Notes: generated by a model not told the origin, from the letters alone. DNA of 44,941 nucleotides from Duodenibacillus massiliensis (GCF_900128485.1 NZ_LT635858.1:9564-54504), one strand, 5' to 3'; positions 1 to 8,916 are shown, counted from the first letter of the stretch. A program made the numbers and translations.

Positions 1-732
1 GGCCCTTTTCAAAAAGAGTTGCTGGCTTCGGGAAAGCGTAAGGAGTGCAACCTTGTTCTGCATCCCCGGAGAGGCCGGAAAGAAGCGTTTTGGGAGCTTC
101 ACATCGCTGTGGAGTCCCAAGGTTGTTCGGGCGAAGAGCATTTAAAGAATCTGAAAGCCGACGAGATCATGGGTATTGATGTCGGCGAGAACAATATTGC
201 GGCCGTCAGCACGGGCCGTATTTGGAAAGCAGGAGCATTAAAGGATAAAAGAGACCGATATATGAGTCAGAGAAAGCGTCTTCAGCGCAACGGCTCTCAG
301 AGTGCCAGACAGCACCTGAAAAAAGCCTCAGGCCGAGAAAGACGCCATGTGACGCATGTCAATAACGTTGTAAGCAAAGAGATTGTGCAGGAAGCCGCAA
401 AGCGGGGTATCAAGTTAATCGCCCTGGAAGACCTGACGCATATCCGGGATCACATCAAGGCCGGGAAACGCATCAGAAGCCGACTGCACCGCTGGTCTTT
501 CCGTGAGTTGCAGGAGATGATTGTTTACAAAGCGGCAGCCGCTGGAATCCGGTGTGTTTTCCTGGATCCGCGCTATACAAGCCAGACATGCTCACAGTGC
601 GGGGCACCGGGCAAACGCCATAAGCACGGGTTCCGATGCAGCCAATGTGGTCACCTTGCGCATAGCGACTTGAATGCGAGCCGCAACCTGCAGGGTCTGT
701 GCCGACAGCTGTCAGCACAGGGGCTGATGTAA
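1..732 (+). CDS. tnpB: IS200/IS605-type TnpB RNA-guided nuclease, 5' end outside window
   Basis: The reading frame is open from base 1, so the visible 237-residue product from a TTG at 19 is only the C-terminal part; complete TnpB proteins are usually around 370-400 residues. The split RuvC nuclease is recognisable: GIDVGENN with the first Asp, ALEDL with the Glu, and a four-Cys zinc ribbon (CSQCG and CSQCG) followed by HSDLNASRN, which carries the last catalytic Asp. TnpB proteins are DNA nucleases guided by an omega RNA made from the element's right end, and help keep the transposon in place. No tnpA is visible; it may lie to the left or be absent. All catalytic motifs in the visible part are intact, unlike the second copy near 11.4 kb. 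Confidence 0.9.
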   Translation, partial: GPFQKELLASGKRKECNLVLHPRRGRKEAFWELHIAVESQGCSGEEHLKNLKADEIMGIDVGENNIAAVSTGRIWKAGALKDKRDRYMSQRKRLQRNGSQSARQHLKKASGRERRHVTHVNNVVSKEIVQEAAKRGIKLIALEDLTHIRDHIKAGKRIRSRLHRWSFRELQEMIVYKAAAAGIRCVFLDPRYTSQTCSQCGAPGKRHKHGFRCSQCGHLAHSDLNASRNLQGLCRQLSAQGLM

Positions 733-820
733 ACCAGCCTTATGTTGGGCCGTGTGATGCGGTTACAATAAAGCCCCCGTCTTCAGACGGGGGATTGTTT
801 ACAAATCGACGGTTTTAAAG
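660..820 (+). ncRNA. Putative omega RNA / right end of the TnpB element
   Basis: The 3' end of tnpB and the following non-coding stretch are nearly identical to the minus-strand copy at 11215-11290, and identity stops after TTGTTTAC at 795-802. This marks the element's right end. Just inside is an 8-bp hairpin, CCCCCGTC / GACGGGGG, with a TTCA loop (774-793). In this family the omega RNA covers the tnpB 3' end plus right end, and its guide is the flanking host DNA, here starting at 803. The RNA's 5' boundary is a guess. Confidence 0.5.
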
Positions 821-1015
821 CTGTCGGTTACGCAGCAGATATTGGCGCATTCCCGCTGAAGCCCTCCCCAAACTTCGGGAGCCAGCTGTGTTCAAATATC
901 ATCGGGGAAAAAACGGACGGCGTTCAGATACGCCGGACAAACAAAAACCGCTCAAAGTCATCAGACCTGGCGGCTCAGCACAGTACTTTCACAAGTACCG
1001 GAAAGAGAAATTGTA
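803..1015. other. Intergenic stretch between TnpB element and tRNA-Val
   Basis: No convincing gene, promoter or terminator is visible. A short open frame begins at 888 but runs into the antisense strand of the tRNA and is not credible. The first ~18 bases would be the targeting guide of the adjacent omega RNA, if that RNA is made. Confidence 0.4.
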
Positions 1016-1090
1016 TGGTGCGCGATACTGGTTTCGAACCAGTGACCCCCGCCGTGTGAAGGCGATGCTCTACCACTGAGCTAACCGCGC
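1016..1090 (-). tRNA. tRNA-Val (anticodon CAC)
   Basis: The minus strand folds into a complete cloverleaf of 75 nt including an encoded CCA. The acceptor stem is GCGCGGT / ATCGCGC with one G-T pair. The D stem is GCTC/GAGC, the anticodon stem TCGCC/GGCGG with loop TTCACAC (anticodon CAC, reads GUG), and the T arm ACTGG-TTCGAAA-CCAGT. The discriminator is A. It lies divergent from ruvC. Confidence 0.95.
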
Positions 1091-1276
1091 ATTGATCCAA
1101 ACGAATCAAGACTGCGCATTGTACTGAGTTTTTCCGTCTTGTAAAGACTTGCGCGCAGAAATTTTTGCCGCTCAACACCGGTAAGGCTCCCCAAAGAGCT
1201 TCCCTCTCAAAGCATTCGCACCCACGGCATCTCGCGTAAAATCGCGTATTCTTTCATTTTTTGTCCCGAAAGCACC

Positions 1277-1876
1277 GTGTCTGAAACAACCCGCATTCTT
1301 GGCATTGACCCGGGATTAAACCGCACGGGCTTCGGCGTCATTGACGCCGTCGGGGGCAAGCTCACCGTGGTGACGGCGGGCTGCATCCGCATCCCCGCGG
1401 GCGACTTAAGCGAGCGGCTCGGCACCATTTACCGCAGTCTCTCGCAGATTATTGAAGAAACAAAACCCACGGTCGCGGCAGCGGAAATTGTCTTTGTAAA
1501 CATCAACCCCCGCTCCACACTGCTTCTCGGACAGGCCAGAGGCGCGGCGCTCACGTGTGCCGCCGTTCATAACCTCAGGGTGCACGAATTTACGCCCTCA
1601 GAAATCAAGCAGTCCGCGGTGGGAACGGGCCGCGCCACGAAGGAACAGGTTCAGATGATGATGGGCGAAATTCTCGGTATCCGGGGGCCGCTGCAGGCCG
1701 ATGCCGCCGATGCCCTTGCGTGCGCCGTCACCTGCGCTCACACCCTAAGGCTTGCCGACGTGACCAAGCTCGGGAAACTGCAGGCAAGAACCGGAACCCG
1801 CAGCCTTAAGACGGCTTCAAGCCGCAGAAGCGCCTGGACGCAGCTCGCGCAAAACAGAAATAAGGAAAGCAAATGA
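1277..1876 (+). CDS. ruvC: Crossover junction endodeoxyribonuclease RuvC
   Basis: This is the Holliday junction resolvase that nicks four-way junctions symmetrically after RuvAB branch migration. The 199-residue product begins [12 protein letters not shown], with the first catalytic Asp in GIDPG. The Glu lies in AAAEIVF and the paired acidic residues in [11 protein letters not shown]. It starts at a GTG and has no strong Shine-Dalgarno. It is about 25 residues longer than the E. coli protein because of a basic Ser/Arg-rich tail after the catalytic core. Its stop overlaps the ruvA start by 4 nt (ATGA), indicating translational coupling. Gene order ruvC-ruvA-ruvB is the usual proteobacterial arrangement. 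Confidence 0.97.
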   Translation: MSETTRILGIDPGLNRTGFGVIDAVGGKLTVVTAGCIRIPAGDLSERLGTIYRSLSQIIEETKPTVAAAEIVFVNINPRSTLLLGQARGAALTCAAVHNLRVHEFTPSEIKQSAVGTGRATKEQVQMMMGEILGIRGPLQADAADALACAVTCAHTLRLADVTKLGKLQARTGTRSLKTASSRRSAWTQLAQNRNKESK

Positions 1877-2445
1877 TCGGACGTATTGCCGGACGGCTTC
1901 TGGAAAAGAACCCGCCGATGATTCTGGTGGATGTGCACGGCGTGGGCTACGAAATCGCCGTGCCGATGTCAACCTTTTACAACCTCCCTGAGGTGGGCGC
2001 GGAAACGGTGCTTCTCACGCACTTTATCGTGCGCGAAGACGCCCAGCTTCTCTACGGGTTTCTTACCGCTGCTGAGCGCAGCGCCTTCCGGGAACTCATC
2101 AAGGTTTCCGGCATCGGCCCGAGAACGGCCCTCTCGGTACTCTCAGGGCTTTCAGTGGAGGCGCTTACCCAGGCCTTGACCGCGCAGGACAGCGCCATGC
2201 TCACGCGCATCCCCGGTATCGGTAAAAAGACCGCCGAGCGCCTTGTGCTGGAACTCAAAGGTAAGCTCGGCGCCGACTTCGGCGGAGCACTGACGCCTGC
2301 CGCGGGCAGCAAAGCCGACATTGTTTCGGCGCTTGTGGCTTTGGGCTACTCCGAGCGCGAAGCCACCGCGGCCGCACGAAAGCTGCCCGAGGACATCTCT
2401 GTTTCCGACGGCATCCGCGAGGCGCTTCGCGGCATGGCAAAATAG
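1873..2445 (+). CDS. ruvA: Holliday junction branch migration protein RuvA
   Basis: RuvA is the tetrameric junction-binding subunit that loads RuvB motors onto Holliday junctions. The 190-residue product has an N-terminal OB-fold ([15 protein letters not shown], residues 1-~64). Tandem helix-hairpin-helix motifs follow ([10 protein letters not shown] and [13 protein letters not shown]). The C-terminal third domain, which contacts RuvB, contains [12 protein letters not shown]. Length is typical. It overlaps ruvC by 4 nt and is followed by ruvB after 19 nt, so the three genes are almost certainly co-transcribed. Confidence 0.97.
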   Translation: MIGRIAGRLLEKNPPMILVDVHGVGYEIAVPMSTFYNLPEVGAETVLLTHFIVREDAQLLYGFLTAAERSAFRELIKVSGIGPRTALSVLSGLSVEALTQALTAQDSAMLTRIPGIGKKTAERLVLELKGKLGADFGGALTPAAGSKADIVSALVALGYSEREATAAARKLPEDISVSDGIREALRGMAK

Positions 2446-2464
2446 TTAGTCTCTCAGAACCCCG

Positions 2465-3520
2465 ATGCAGACCATGGATACGATCGAACGCGTGGTGTCC
2501 GCCGACAGCGCCAGTCCCAACGAGGACAACATTGACCGCGCGCTGCGCCCGACGCTTTTAAAAGACTACGTGGGCCAAAAAACCGTCTGCGATCAGCTGC
2601 AGATTTTCATTGCTGCCGCGAAAAAGCGTCATGAGCCCCTGGACCACCTCCTCGTGTTCGGACCGCCCGGGCTCGGGAAAACGACGCTTGCGCACATCGT
2701 TGCCAACGAAATGGGCGTGAACCTGAGGCAGACATCAGGGCCCGTTCTGGAGCGACCCGGAGACCTCGCCGCGATTCTCACAAACCTTGAGAAAAACGAC
2801 GTCCTTTTTATCGATGAAATCCACCGGTTAAGCCCTGTGGTGGAAGAAATTCTGTATCCGGCGCTGGAAGACTTTCAGATCGACATCATGATCGGAGAGG
2901 GGCCGGCCGCGCGCTCCATCAAGCTTGACCTGCCGCCCTTTACCTTAATCGGCGCCACGACGCGCGCGGGCGCCCTCACCAATCCTCTGCGCGCCCGCTT
3001 CGGGATCGTGAGTCAGCTGCAGTTTTACGACGCAACTGATCTGCAGAAAATCGTGGAGCGAAGCTCAGGGCTACTTAACGTTCCGATTACGCCGGAAGGG
3101 GCAGCCGAAATTGCCTGCCGCTCCCGCGGCACGCCCCGCATCGCCAACCGGTTGCTGCGGCGCGTGCGCGACTACGCGCAGGTAAGGCACGACGGCAAAA
3201 TCACGCAGGAAGTGGCCTCCGCAGCACTCAAAATGCTCGACGTCGATCCCATCGGACTCGATACGATCGACCGGCGCTTTATGCTCGCCATCATTGAAAA
3301 GTTTGCGGGGGGCCCGGTCGGCATCGACAACCTTGCCAGTGCCGTCGGGGAAGACCGTGAAACCCTTGAAGACGTGGTGGAGCCCTACCTCATTCAGCAG
3401 GGTCTGGTGCAGCGAACCGTCCGAGGCCGCATGGCAACGGCACTTGCCTACCGCCATTTCGGTCTTGCGGCGCCGTCCACGCACCCCGCGGCGGCCGACC
3501 TTTTCGGCGACCTCGTCTGA
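2465..3520 (+). CDS. ruvB: Holliday junction branch migration ATPase RuvB
   Basis: RuvB is the hexameric AAA+ motor that pumps DNA through the RuvA-bound junction. The 351-residue product contains Walker A ([10 protein letters not shown]), Walker B (LFIDEIHRL), the sensor/arginine-finger segment LIGATTRAG, and a C-terminal winged-helix DNA-binding domain ([27 protein letters not shown] region). A second Met (MDTIERV) four codons downstream is an alternative start. It is the last gene of ruvCAB and converges on the regulator gene at 3525 with a 4-nt gap. No clear terminator hairpin is visible in that gap. Confidence 0.97.
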   Translation: MQTMDTIERVVSADSASPNEDNIDRALRPTLLKDYVGQKTVCDQLQIFIAAAKKRHEPLDHLLVFGPPGLGKTTLAHIVANEMGVNLRQTSGPVLERPGDLAAILTNLEKNDVLFIDEIHRLSPVVEEILYPALEDFQIDIMIGEGPAARSIKLDLPPFTLIGATTRAGALTNPLRARFGIVSQLQFYDATDLQKIVERSSGLLNVPITPEGAAEIACRSRGTPRIANRLLRRVRDYAQVRHDGKITQEVASAALKMLDVDPIGLDTIDRRFMLAIIEKFAGGPVGIDNLASAVGEDRETLEDVVEPYLIQQGLVQRTVRGRMATALAYRHFGLAAPSTHPAAADLFGDLV

Positions 3521-3524
3521 GGCC

Positions 3525-4193
3525 TTACCTGTGGCCGTGCTCGCTTGCCCAGAGCGCGGCCTCAACGCGGGTGGTGAATTTGAGTTTTTTCAGAAGGTGC
3601 TTCACGTGCACTTTGACGGTACCGTCAGAGATCGCAAGACGCTCGGAAATCAGGCGGTTGCTCATGCCGCTCGCGATGCATTTCAAAACCTCGAGTTCCC
3701 TCGGCGACAGCGTGGAGATATCGCGGTTTTCATCCATGTAAGGGACGTTTCTCAGAGAAAGCGCCAGGGCACTTGTGAGCGTATCGCTGATCACCATTTC
3801 CCCGGACAAAATCGCCTGCAGTTCACGGACAAACTCCTGCGCCGTGAGGCGCTTGGTGAGAAAGCCGTCAGCCTGCAGGCGGATTGCGGCCATGAGTTCA
3901 GGCTGACTGCCGTCGGCAATCATCATCACGCAGCGGCACTCGGGGCGCGTTGCTTTAATCCGTTGCAAAAGTTCCAGGCCGCCCGCCCCGGCATCGAGAT
4001 CAATCAAGGCAAAATCAACGCCTTTTTCGTCAAGAACCGGGAGCACCTCCTGGGCCGTGCTCACCGTCACGCAGCCTCTGAAGGCAGGCATGGTGCGCAC
4101 GACGTCCGCGAGTGCCTCGCGAAAAAGCGGACACAGATCGTAGATAAGCGCCTGAGAGCCCGTCTCAAGGGCGGCTTCTGACCGGGTTGTCAT
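3525..4193 (-). CDS. NarL/FixJ-family response regulator
   Basis: The 222-residue protein has an N-terminal receiver domain (residues ~12-130) with the probable phospho-accepting Asp in FALIDLDAG and the conserved Lys in GFLTKRL. The C-terminal LuxR-type helix-turn-helix has LSPRELEVLKCIASG and NRLISERLAISDGTVKVHVKHLLKKL. Such proteins are activated by a partner histidine kinase and bind promoter DNA as dimers. No kinase gene is adjacent. The ATG is preceded by AGAGGA at good spacing. It lies 14 nt downstream of the M20 amidohydrolase gene on the same strand, so the two are probably co-transcribed. It could regulate nitrogen or respiratory genes, but the sequence does not show the target. Confidence 0.88.
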   Translation of the reverse strand: MTTRSEAALETGSQALIYDLCPLFREALADVVRTMPAFRGCVTVSTAQEVLPVLDEKGVDFALIDLDAGAGGLELLQRIKATRPECRCVMMIADGSQPELMAAIRLQADGFLTKRLTAQEFVRELQAILSGEMVISDTLTSALALSLRNVPYMDENRDISTLSPRELEVLKCIASGMSNRLISERLAISDGTVKVHVKHLLKKLKFTTRVEAALWASEHGHR

Positions 4194-4207
4194 AAGCCAC
4201 TGTCCTC

Positions 4208-5476
4208 TTACGCGTCGTAGCCCGTGACGGCCGCTTTCAAAAGCTCTGCCCCGAGCATGAAGTCATCAAGCTTCATGGCTTCGTGCGGGTTGTGTGAGCC
4301 GTTTTGATTGGCAACGAAAATCATCGCAACCGGCACGCCTGCGGCACCAATCACCGCTGCATCGTGCCCTGCGCCGCTTGCGATAAGCCGCACGGGCAAC
4401 CCGATCGTCTTTGCGGTTGCCTCAAGCCGCTGCATCAGTTCCGGATTGACCGAAGCGGGGTCCGTAATGAGTTTCTTATCAAACTCAAACTTCACACCGC
4501 GCGCTTTGCTCACAGCCTGCGCCGTTTCAAGAAGCTTTGCGTGGAACTTCTCCACGGTTTCGAGTTTGAGGCTGCGCATATCCACGGTAAAGGTCACTTC
4601 ACCGGGAATCACAGAGATCGCGGCCGTGGGCGCTGTCTTTAAAACGCCCACCGTAAAGACGAGATCGTCGCCTGCGGCCAAAAATTCATCCCATGCCTTA
4701 TCCATGCGGGAAAGAAAGTCCGCGCACGCCAAAACCGCATCGTGCCGGTAGGGCTTGTCAACTGCCCCGGAGTGAGCCGTTTCACCGATGATTTTCACCT
4801 GTTTATGGCGGATGTTGCCGCGGATACCGGTGACAATACCGGTTCGCACCGTCTCGGAACTCGTCAGCGTCGGCCCCTGCTCGATGTGAAGTTCCACAAA
4901 AGCCGCGATTTTCTTTAAGTCCATCAGGGGTTTTCCGGTCGTGAGTTTCTCCGGATCAAACCCGCATTCACGCATGTGCTCCCCAAGCGTTTTTTCCTTG
5001 GTACGGTCGGTGAGCGCCGTCACGTCCGGCGTGAGCTTACCGGTAAAGGCAAGCGACCCGATGTAGGACTTACCGTAAAAACTTGATTCCTCACAACGCA
5101 TCATCAGAACCGTGAAGTCGCGCTTAGGGGTAAAGCCCGCCTTTTTCATGGCGCGCGCCGTGTAAAGCGCTGCGGTGATGCCGGCAAGACCGTCGTAGTT
5201 GCCGCCCTCGGGGACGCTGTCGGCGTGGCTGCCCGAAACAAAGGCAGGGAGCGTTCTGTCTTTTCCCGGGAGCGTCATCCAGACGTTGCCGGCCGGATCT
5301 TTCTTAATTTCCAGACCGAGGTCACGGCCGATCGCAGTGAGATAGTCAAGCGTTTTGGTTTCCACCGGACCATACCCCTGACGGGTTACGCCGGGGCCGT
5401 CCTTACTCATGGCCCGCACATCGTCAAAAATTTTGGAGCAGAACTCCAACCCCTCAGTATCAACGGTCAGCATCAT
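4208..5476 (-). CDS. M20-family Zn amidohydrolase, N-carbamoyl-amino acid / allantoate type
   Basis: The 422-residue protein matches the hydantoinase/carbamoylase branch of peptidase family M20, which hydrolyses N-carbamoyl-L-amino acids, beta-ureidopropionate or allantoate. Visible motifs are GSHADSVPEGGNYDG (first metal His and bridging Asp), MRCEESSFYG (Glu pair), HIEQGP (metal His), a dimerisation lid domain around residues 210-330, GAGHDA, and SHNPHE near the C-terminus with the last metal-ligand His. Two ATGs are adjacent at the start. It is cytoplasmic, with no signal peptide. It is divergent from the AbgA-like gene and likely shares a transcript with the downstream response regulator. 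Substrate cannot be decided from sequence alone. Confidence 0.9.
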   Translation of the reverse strand: MMLTVDTEGLEFCSKIFDDVRAMSKDGPGVTRQGYGPVETKTLDYLTAIGRDLGLEIKKDPAGNVWMTLPGKDRTLPAFVSGSHADSVPEGGNYDGLAGITAALYTARAMKKAGFTPKRDFTVLMMRCEESSFYGKSYIGSLAFTGKLTPDVTALTDRTKEKTLGEHMRECGFDPEKLTTGKPLMDLKKIAAFVELHIEQGPTLTSSETVRTGIVTGIRGNIRHKQVKIIGETAHSGAVDKPYRHDAVLACADFLSRMDKAWDEFLAAGDDLVFTVGVLKTAPTAAISVIPGEVTFTVDMRSLKLETVEKFHAKLLETAQAVSKARGVKFEFDKKLITDPASVNPELMQRLEATAKTIGLPVRLIASGAGHDAAVIGAAGVPVAMIFVANQNGSHNPHEAMKLDDFMLGAELLKAAVTGYDA

Positions 5477-5792
5477 TGTTTACTCTTATGCAAAAGACAA
5501 AACTTTTTCGAAAGATATACCCATTTAGGGGGTGTTTTTTCTAATTTGAAAGCATTATTCACCTTTTGCATGCGCGTACACCCGATATTTCTGACACAAG
5601 TTTGACTCAAGTCGGTGCATCCCCGCAGAACTAACACTTAAGAGAAATCTCTCTGCGTCCGGCGCATTAGCCGAGTTCTAAAATAGTTTGAGTCAGGCGG
5701 TACTGCAGGCGCCTCCCCAAGGGCTTTATTGAAAAGCTCAACCGTCGTCAGCAGATGTCACCGCATTCCTGTTATCACTAGGAGAAGTTCTC
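5477..5792. promoter_or_regulatory. Divergent intergenic region between two M20 amidohydrolase genes
   Basis: About 315 bases separate divergent genes, so it must hold two promoters. Seen features: a direct repeat GACACAAGT (5593-5601) and GACTCAAGT (5604-5612); TTGAGTC at 5688-5694, the inverse of GACTCAA; a short palindrome AGAGAAATCTCT (5641-5652); and a weak -10-like TAAAAT (5679-5684) facing right. AGGAGA just before 5793 is a good Shine-Dalgarno. The repeats could be operator sites; this is inference. Confidence 0.4.
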
Positions 5793-7058
5793 ATGAGCAT
5801 TTATCACGATCAACTGATCAGTATCCGCCGCCAGCTGCACCAGAACCCCGAAGAGGGTTGGTCAGAATTCACCACGACGGCCTTTTTGGTGAAGACCCTG
5901 CGCAGCTACGGCTACCAAGTGCTTCTGGGCCGCAACATCATTGATCCGGATGCCTGCTTGGGGCGTGAAATGTCGGTTGTGAAGGCCGGTATTGAACGTG
6001 CCCGCAAAAACGGCGTCAGTGAAGAGCTTCTTGCGGAAATGCAGGAACTCACCGGGTGCGTGGCCGTTTTGGACACGGGCCGCCCCGGCCCCACGCTTGC
6101 GCTGCGCTTTGACATTGACTGCATCCCTGTGACGGAAAGCACGGACGACAAGCACGTTCCCACACACTGCGGCTTTGCTTCCAAAAACCCGGGCTTCATG
6201 CACGCCTGCGGTCATGACGCGCACATGTCGATGGGCCTTGCGGTCTGCCACTGGCTCATGGACAACAAGGATAAGCTCAGCGGCAAAGTGAAGATTCTCT
6301 TCCAGCCTGCTGAAGAAGGCGTGAGGGGCGCCGCCGGCATGGCCGCAAGCGGCATTTTGGACGACTGCGACTACTTCCTCTCCTCGCACGTTGCAATGCT
6401 TGCGAAGTCGGGTGAACTCGCCACGAACCTCTACGGGTTTCTGTGCACCACGAAGTACGACGTCACCTTTAACGGCCGCGCCTCCCACGCGGGCGTGAGC
6501 CCCCAGGAAGGCCGCAACGCGCTTGCCGCTGCCGCCAACGCCACCGTTCAGATGCTGGGCATTTCCCGCCACGGCGGCGGCATGACCCGCATCAACATCG
6601 GTCAGCTCGTTGCCGGCGAAGGCCGCAACGTGATCCCCTCCAAGGCCGTCATGAAGCTTGAAGTGCGCGGCGAAACGATGGAAATCAACAACTACATGAG
6701 CGAACAGGTCACAAACATCGTCGAAGGCATCGCCAAGGGATTCTCGGTCACCTACGACATGCGCAAGATGGGTGAAGCCGTTGACCTCACCGCCGACCAG
6801 GAATTGATTGACATCCTCAACGAATCCGGCCGCGAAGTGGGTCTGAAGGTTCTTGATAAGCCCCTGAACTTCGGCGGCTCTGAAGACGCCACGATTCTTG
6901 CACGCCGTGTGCAGGCTCACGGCGGCAAGGCGGCCTTCTTCGTCTGGGGTTCGGATCGTCCGAGCGGACACCACAGTGCGCTCTTTGATATCCAGGAAAA
7001 GGATATGGCTCCTGCGTTTGACCTCTGGACGCATGTGCTGCCGAAGATCCTTAAGTAA
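5793..7058 (+). CDS. M20-family amidohydrolase, AbgA-like (p-aminobenzoyl-glutamate hydrolase type)
   Basis: The 421-residue protein resembles the AbgA subunit of p-aminobenzoyl-glutamate hydrolase in length and layout. It begins with RRQLHQNPEEGWSEF, then carries the family insertion after LGRNIIDPD and the segment LDTGRPGP. Metal-site motifs are HACGHDAH, FQPAEEG, SHVAM, and a C-terminal GGSEDATI followed by GHHSALFD. A lid domain spans roughly residues 200-320 (FNGRASHAGVSPQEG). It has a strong AGGAGA ribosome site 7 nt before ATG and ends just before back-to-back terminators. AbgB, the usual partner, is not adjacent, so it may act alone on another N-acyl amino acid. Confidence 0.85.
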   Translation: MSIYHDQLISIRRQLHQNPEEGWSEFTTTAFLVKTLRSYGYQVLLGRNIIDPDACLGREMSVVKAGIERARKNGVSEELLAEMQELTGCVAVLDTGRPGPTLALRFDIDCIPVTESTDDKHVPTHCGFASKNPGFMHACGHDAHMSMGLAVCHWLMDNKDKLSGKVKILFQPAEEGVRGAAGMAASGILDDCDYFLSSHVAMLAKSGELATNLYGFLCTTKYDVTFNGRASHAGVSPQEGRNALAAAANATVQMLGISRHGGGMTRINIGQLVAGEGRNVIPSKAVMKLEVRGETMEINNYMSEQVTNIVEGIAKGFSVTYDMRKMGEAVDLTADQELIDILNESGREVGLKVLDKPLNFGGSEDATILARRVQAHGGKAAFFVWGSDRPSGHHSALFDIQEKDMAPAFDLWTHVLPKILK

Positions 7059-7067
7059 CAAGGCACG

Positions 7068-7102
7068 AAAAAGCCCGGGAGGTTTCTGAAAATCCCCCGG
7101 GC
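7068..7102 (-). terminator. Intrinsic terminator for the ABC transporter operon
   Basis: Read on the minus strand, GCCCGGG...CCCGGGC forms a 7-bp GC stem followed directly by a run of T (A run at 7068-7072 on the plus strand). It lies ~55 nt beyond the permease stop codon. Confidence 0.8.
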
Positions 7103-7115
7103 CGCCGTCTCTCAC

Positions 7116-7148
7116 GTCCTGCCTTTCAACCGTAAGGCAGGACTTTTT
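7116..7148 (+). terminator. Intrinsic terminator for the AbgA-like gene
   Basis: A perfect 10-bp stem GTCCTGCCTT / AAGGCAGGAC with an 8-nt loop is followed by TTTTT, 57 nt after the amidohydrolase stop codon. Together with the minus-strand hairpin next to it, it separates the two converging operons. Confidence 0.88.
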
Positions 7149-7155
7149 CTGTTCC

Positions 7156-8001
7156 TCAGATACTGCCCTTTACCGTCGTGGACGAGCCGGTCTTAGGCTG
7201 CCAGAGCATCGCGCGGCGCTCAATGATGCCCACGATCCAGTCCAGAATCAGCGCAAAGACCGTGAGCACCAGAATACCCGCCATCACCGTGTTGATGTCA
7301 AAGACACCTTCGGCCTGAAGAATCAGGTAACCCACACCTTCACTTGACCCCAGGTACTCGCCGATTACGGCACCCACAAAGGCCATGCCCACTGAGGTGT
7401 GAAGCGAAGAAAAGACCCAGCTCATGGCAGAGGGCAGATACACGTAACGCATGAGCTGCGAGCGGTCGGCTCCGAGCATCCGCGCCGACGCGAGCACGTT
7501 GGGATTCACCTCCCTCACACCCTGATAGACGTTAAAAAAGACGATAAAAAAGACAAGCGTCACGCCGAGCGCCACTTTGCTCGAGATTCCGAGGCCGAAC
7601 CACACGGCAAAAATCGGCGCAAGAATCACGCGGGGCATGGAATTTAACCCCTTGATGAAGGGATCAGCGACGGCTGCGGCAAAAGGCGACAAAGCAAGCC
7701 ACATCCCCACACCGCCCCCGGTCACGGTTCCGATCACAAAGGCAAGCAGCGTTTCAATGAGCGTTACCTGCAGATGGGGATAAATATCGGCGTTGGCGAC
7801 AAACCAGTCCCAGATGCGCGTGAAAATAACCAGGGGCTCACCGAAAAAGAAGGCAGCCTGCGTGTCGTTGTCAAACACAAAGGGCGGAATAAGGCCCGGT
7901 TTCGTGAGCGCCCACCAGACGATGAAAATAACGGCCAGAAGCGAAAACTGCCAGGCGCGCAGTTTGAGCGTGCGGCGTGCGACGTGCATAACGGCATCCA
8001 T
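7156..8001 (-). CDS. ABC transporter permease, SsuC/TauC-like (NitT/TauT family)
   Basis: This 281-residue integral membrane protein has about six hydrophobic segments and the BPD_transp_1 layout. The EAA-type coupling loop is visible as ASARMLGADRSQLMRYVYLPSA, the cytoplasmic surface that meets the ATPase. A short cytoplasmic N-terminus (VARRTLKLRAW) precedes the first helix. It is the last gene of the operon binding protein-ATPase-permease, 21 nt after the ATPase stop, and ends before a minus-strand terminator. Family members import sulfonates, taurine, nitrate, pyrimidine precursors or other small organic nitrogen/sulfur compounds. Confidence 0.92.
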   Translation of the reverse strand: MDAVMHVARRTLKLRAWQFSLLAVIFIVWWALTKPGLIPPFVFDNDTQAAFFFGEPLVIFTRIWDWFVANADIYPHLQVTLIETLLAFVIGTVTGGGVGMWLALSPFAAAVADPFIKGLNSMPRVILAPIFAVWFGLGISSKVALGVTLVFFIVFFNVYQGVREVNPNVLASARMLGADRSQLMRYVYLPSAMSWVFSSLHTSVGMAFVGAVIGEYLGSSEGVGYLILQAEGVFDINTVMAGILVLTVFALILDWIVGIIERRAMLWQPKTGSSTTVKGSI

Positions 8002-8022
8002 TTTCTTTTTCTCCCTTTTCTC

Positions 8023-8835
8023 TTAACCCTGAAGCTGCCGCTTGTAGCCGCGCAGCACTTCTTCACGCAGAACCGACCAGATTGCGGTATGCAGTTCAAT
8101 AAAGCGCGGCGTCACGCGGACTTCGGCCACGTCGCGCGGTCTCGGAAGGTCGATCACGAACTCGCCGATGGGGTGACTGCCCGGCCCCGCACTCATCACG
8201 ATCACCCGGTCGCTCATCGAAATCGCTTCATCAAGGTCGTGCGTAATAAAGAGCACGGCCTTACGCTTGGCGCTCCAAAGCGTCAGAAGCTCGTTTTCCA
8301 TCAGCTGCCGCGTCTGAATATCGAGAGCCGAAAACGACTCGTCCATCAAAATGATGTCCGGATCCATGATGAGGGTCTGCGCCATCGCCACACGCTTACG
8401 CATGCCGCCGGAGAGATGGTGGGGGTAACTTTCCTCAAAACCGGCAAGGCCCACGCGCTTAAGCCACTCCCGCGCCTGATCATGCGCCTTTTCCCGGGGC
8501 TCACCGCGGAAAATAAGTCCGGCGGCGACGTTATCCAAAGCGCTCATCCAGGGCATGAGGCTGTCGGCCTGAAACATATAGCCCGCGCGTTTGTTAAGCC
8601 CCTCAAGGGGTTTGCCGAAAATCTTCACGGTCCCGCAGCTCGGCTGCAAAAGTCCCGCGCTCATATTTAAGAGCGTGGATTTGCCGCAGCCCGTGGGGCC
8701 CACGACGCTCACAAATTCCCCTTCGCCGATTGTGAGGTTGACGCCCTTTACAGCGGTGTACTGCGTGAGTTTTCCGCTGTCGTTGCTCACAAACGTACAG
8801 GCGATGTCACTGAGTTCAATGGCCGGTGTTGTCAT
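8023..8835 (-). CDS. ABC transporter ATP-binding protein, SsuB/TauB-like
   Basis: The 270-residue cytoplasmic ATPase energises the adjacent permease. All motifs are present: Walker A GPTGCGKST, Q-loop in MFQADSLMPW, signature LSGGMRKRVAMAQ, Walker B IILMDESFSALD and H-loop FITHDLDEA. The D-loop reads DESFSALD where many homologues have DEPFGALD. The start at 8835 is followed by MTTPAIELSDIACTF, which aligns as the usual first strand. It lies 81 nt downstream of the binding-protein gene and 21 nt upstream of the permease gene. Substrate specificity sits in the binding protein, not here. Confidence 0.94.
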   Translation of the reverse strand: MTTPAIELSDIACTFVSNDSGKLTQYTAVKGVNLTIGEGEFVSVVGPTGCGKSTLLNMSAGLLQPSCGTVKIFGKPLEGLNKRAGYMFQADSLMPWMSALDNVAAGLIFRGEPREKAHDQAREWLKRVGLAGFEESYPHHLSGGMRKRVAMAQTLIMDPDIILMDESFSALDIQTRQLMENELLTLWSAKRKAVLFITHDLDEAISMSDRVIVMSAGPGSHPIGEFVIDLPRPRDVAEVRVTPRFIELHTAIWSVLREEVLRGYKRQLQG

Positions 8836-8916
8836 TTTCTTTTTTGTTTGATCTTATGAAATGCAGTGCGGCGGGATGCGTTTTTATGTCCGAGGCGCAT
8901 CCTGCAGTTTTAAAAA

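Noticed and set aside
888-1079. 63-codon plus-strand open frame
   Set aside because: It runs into the antisense of tRNA-Val and lacks a ribosome site or similarity I recognise.
5862-7115. 417-codon minus-strand open frame
   Set aside because: It is the shadow of the AbgA-like gene, whose plus-strand product has all metal-site motifs.
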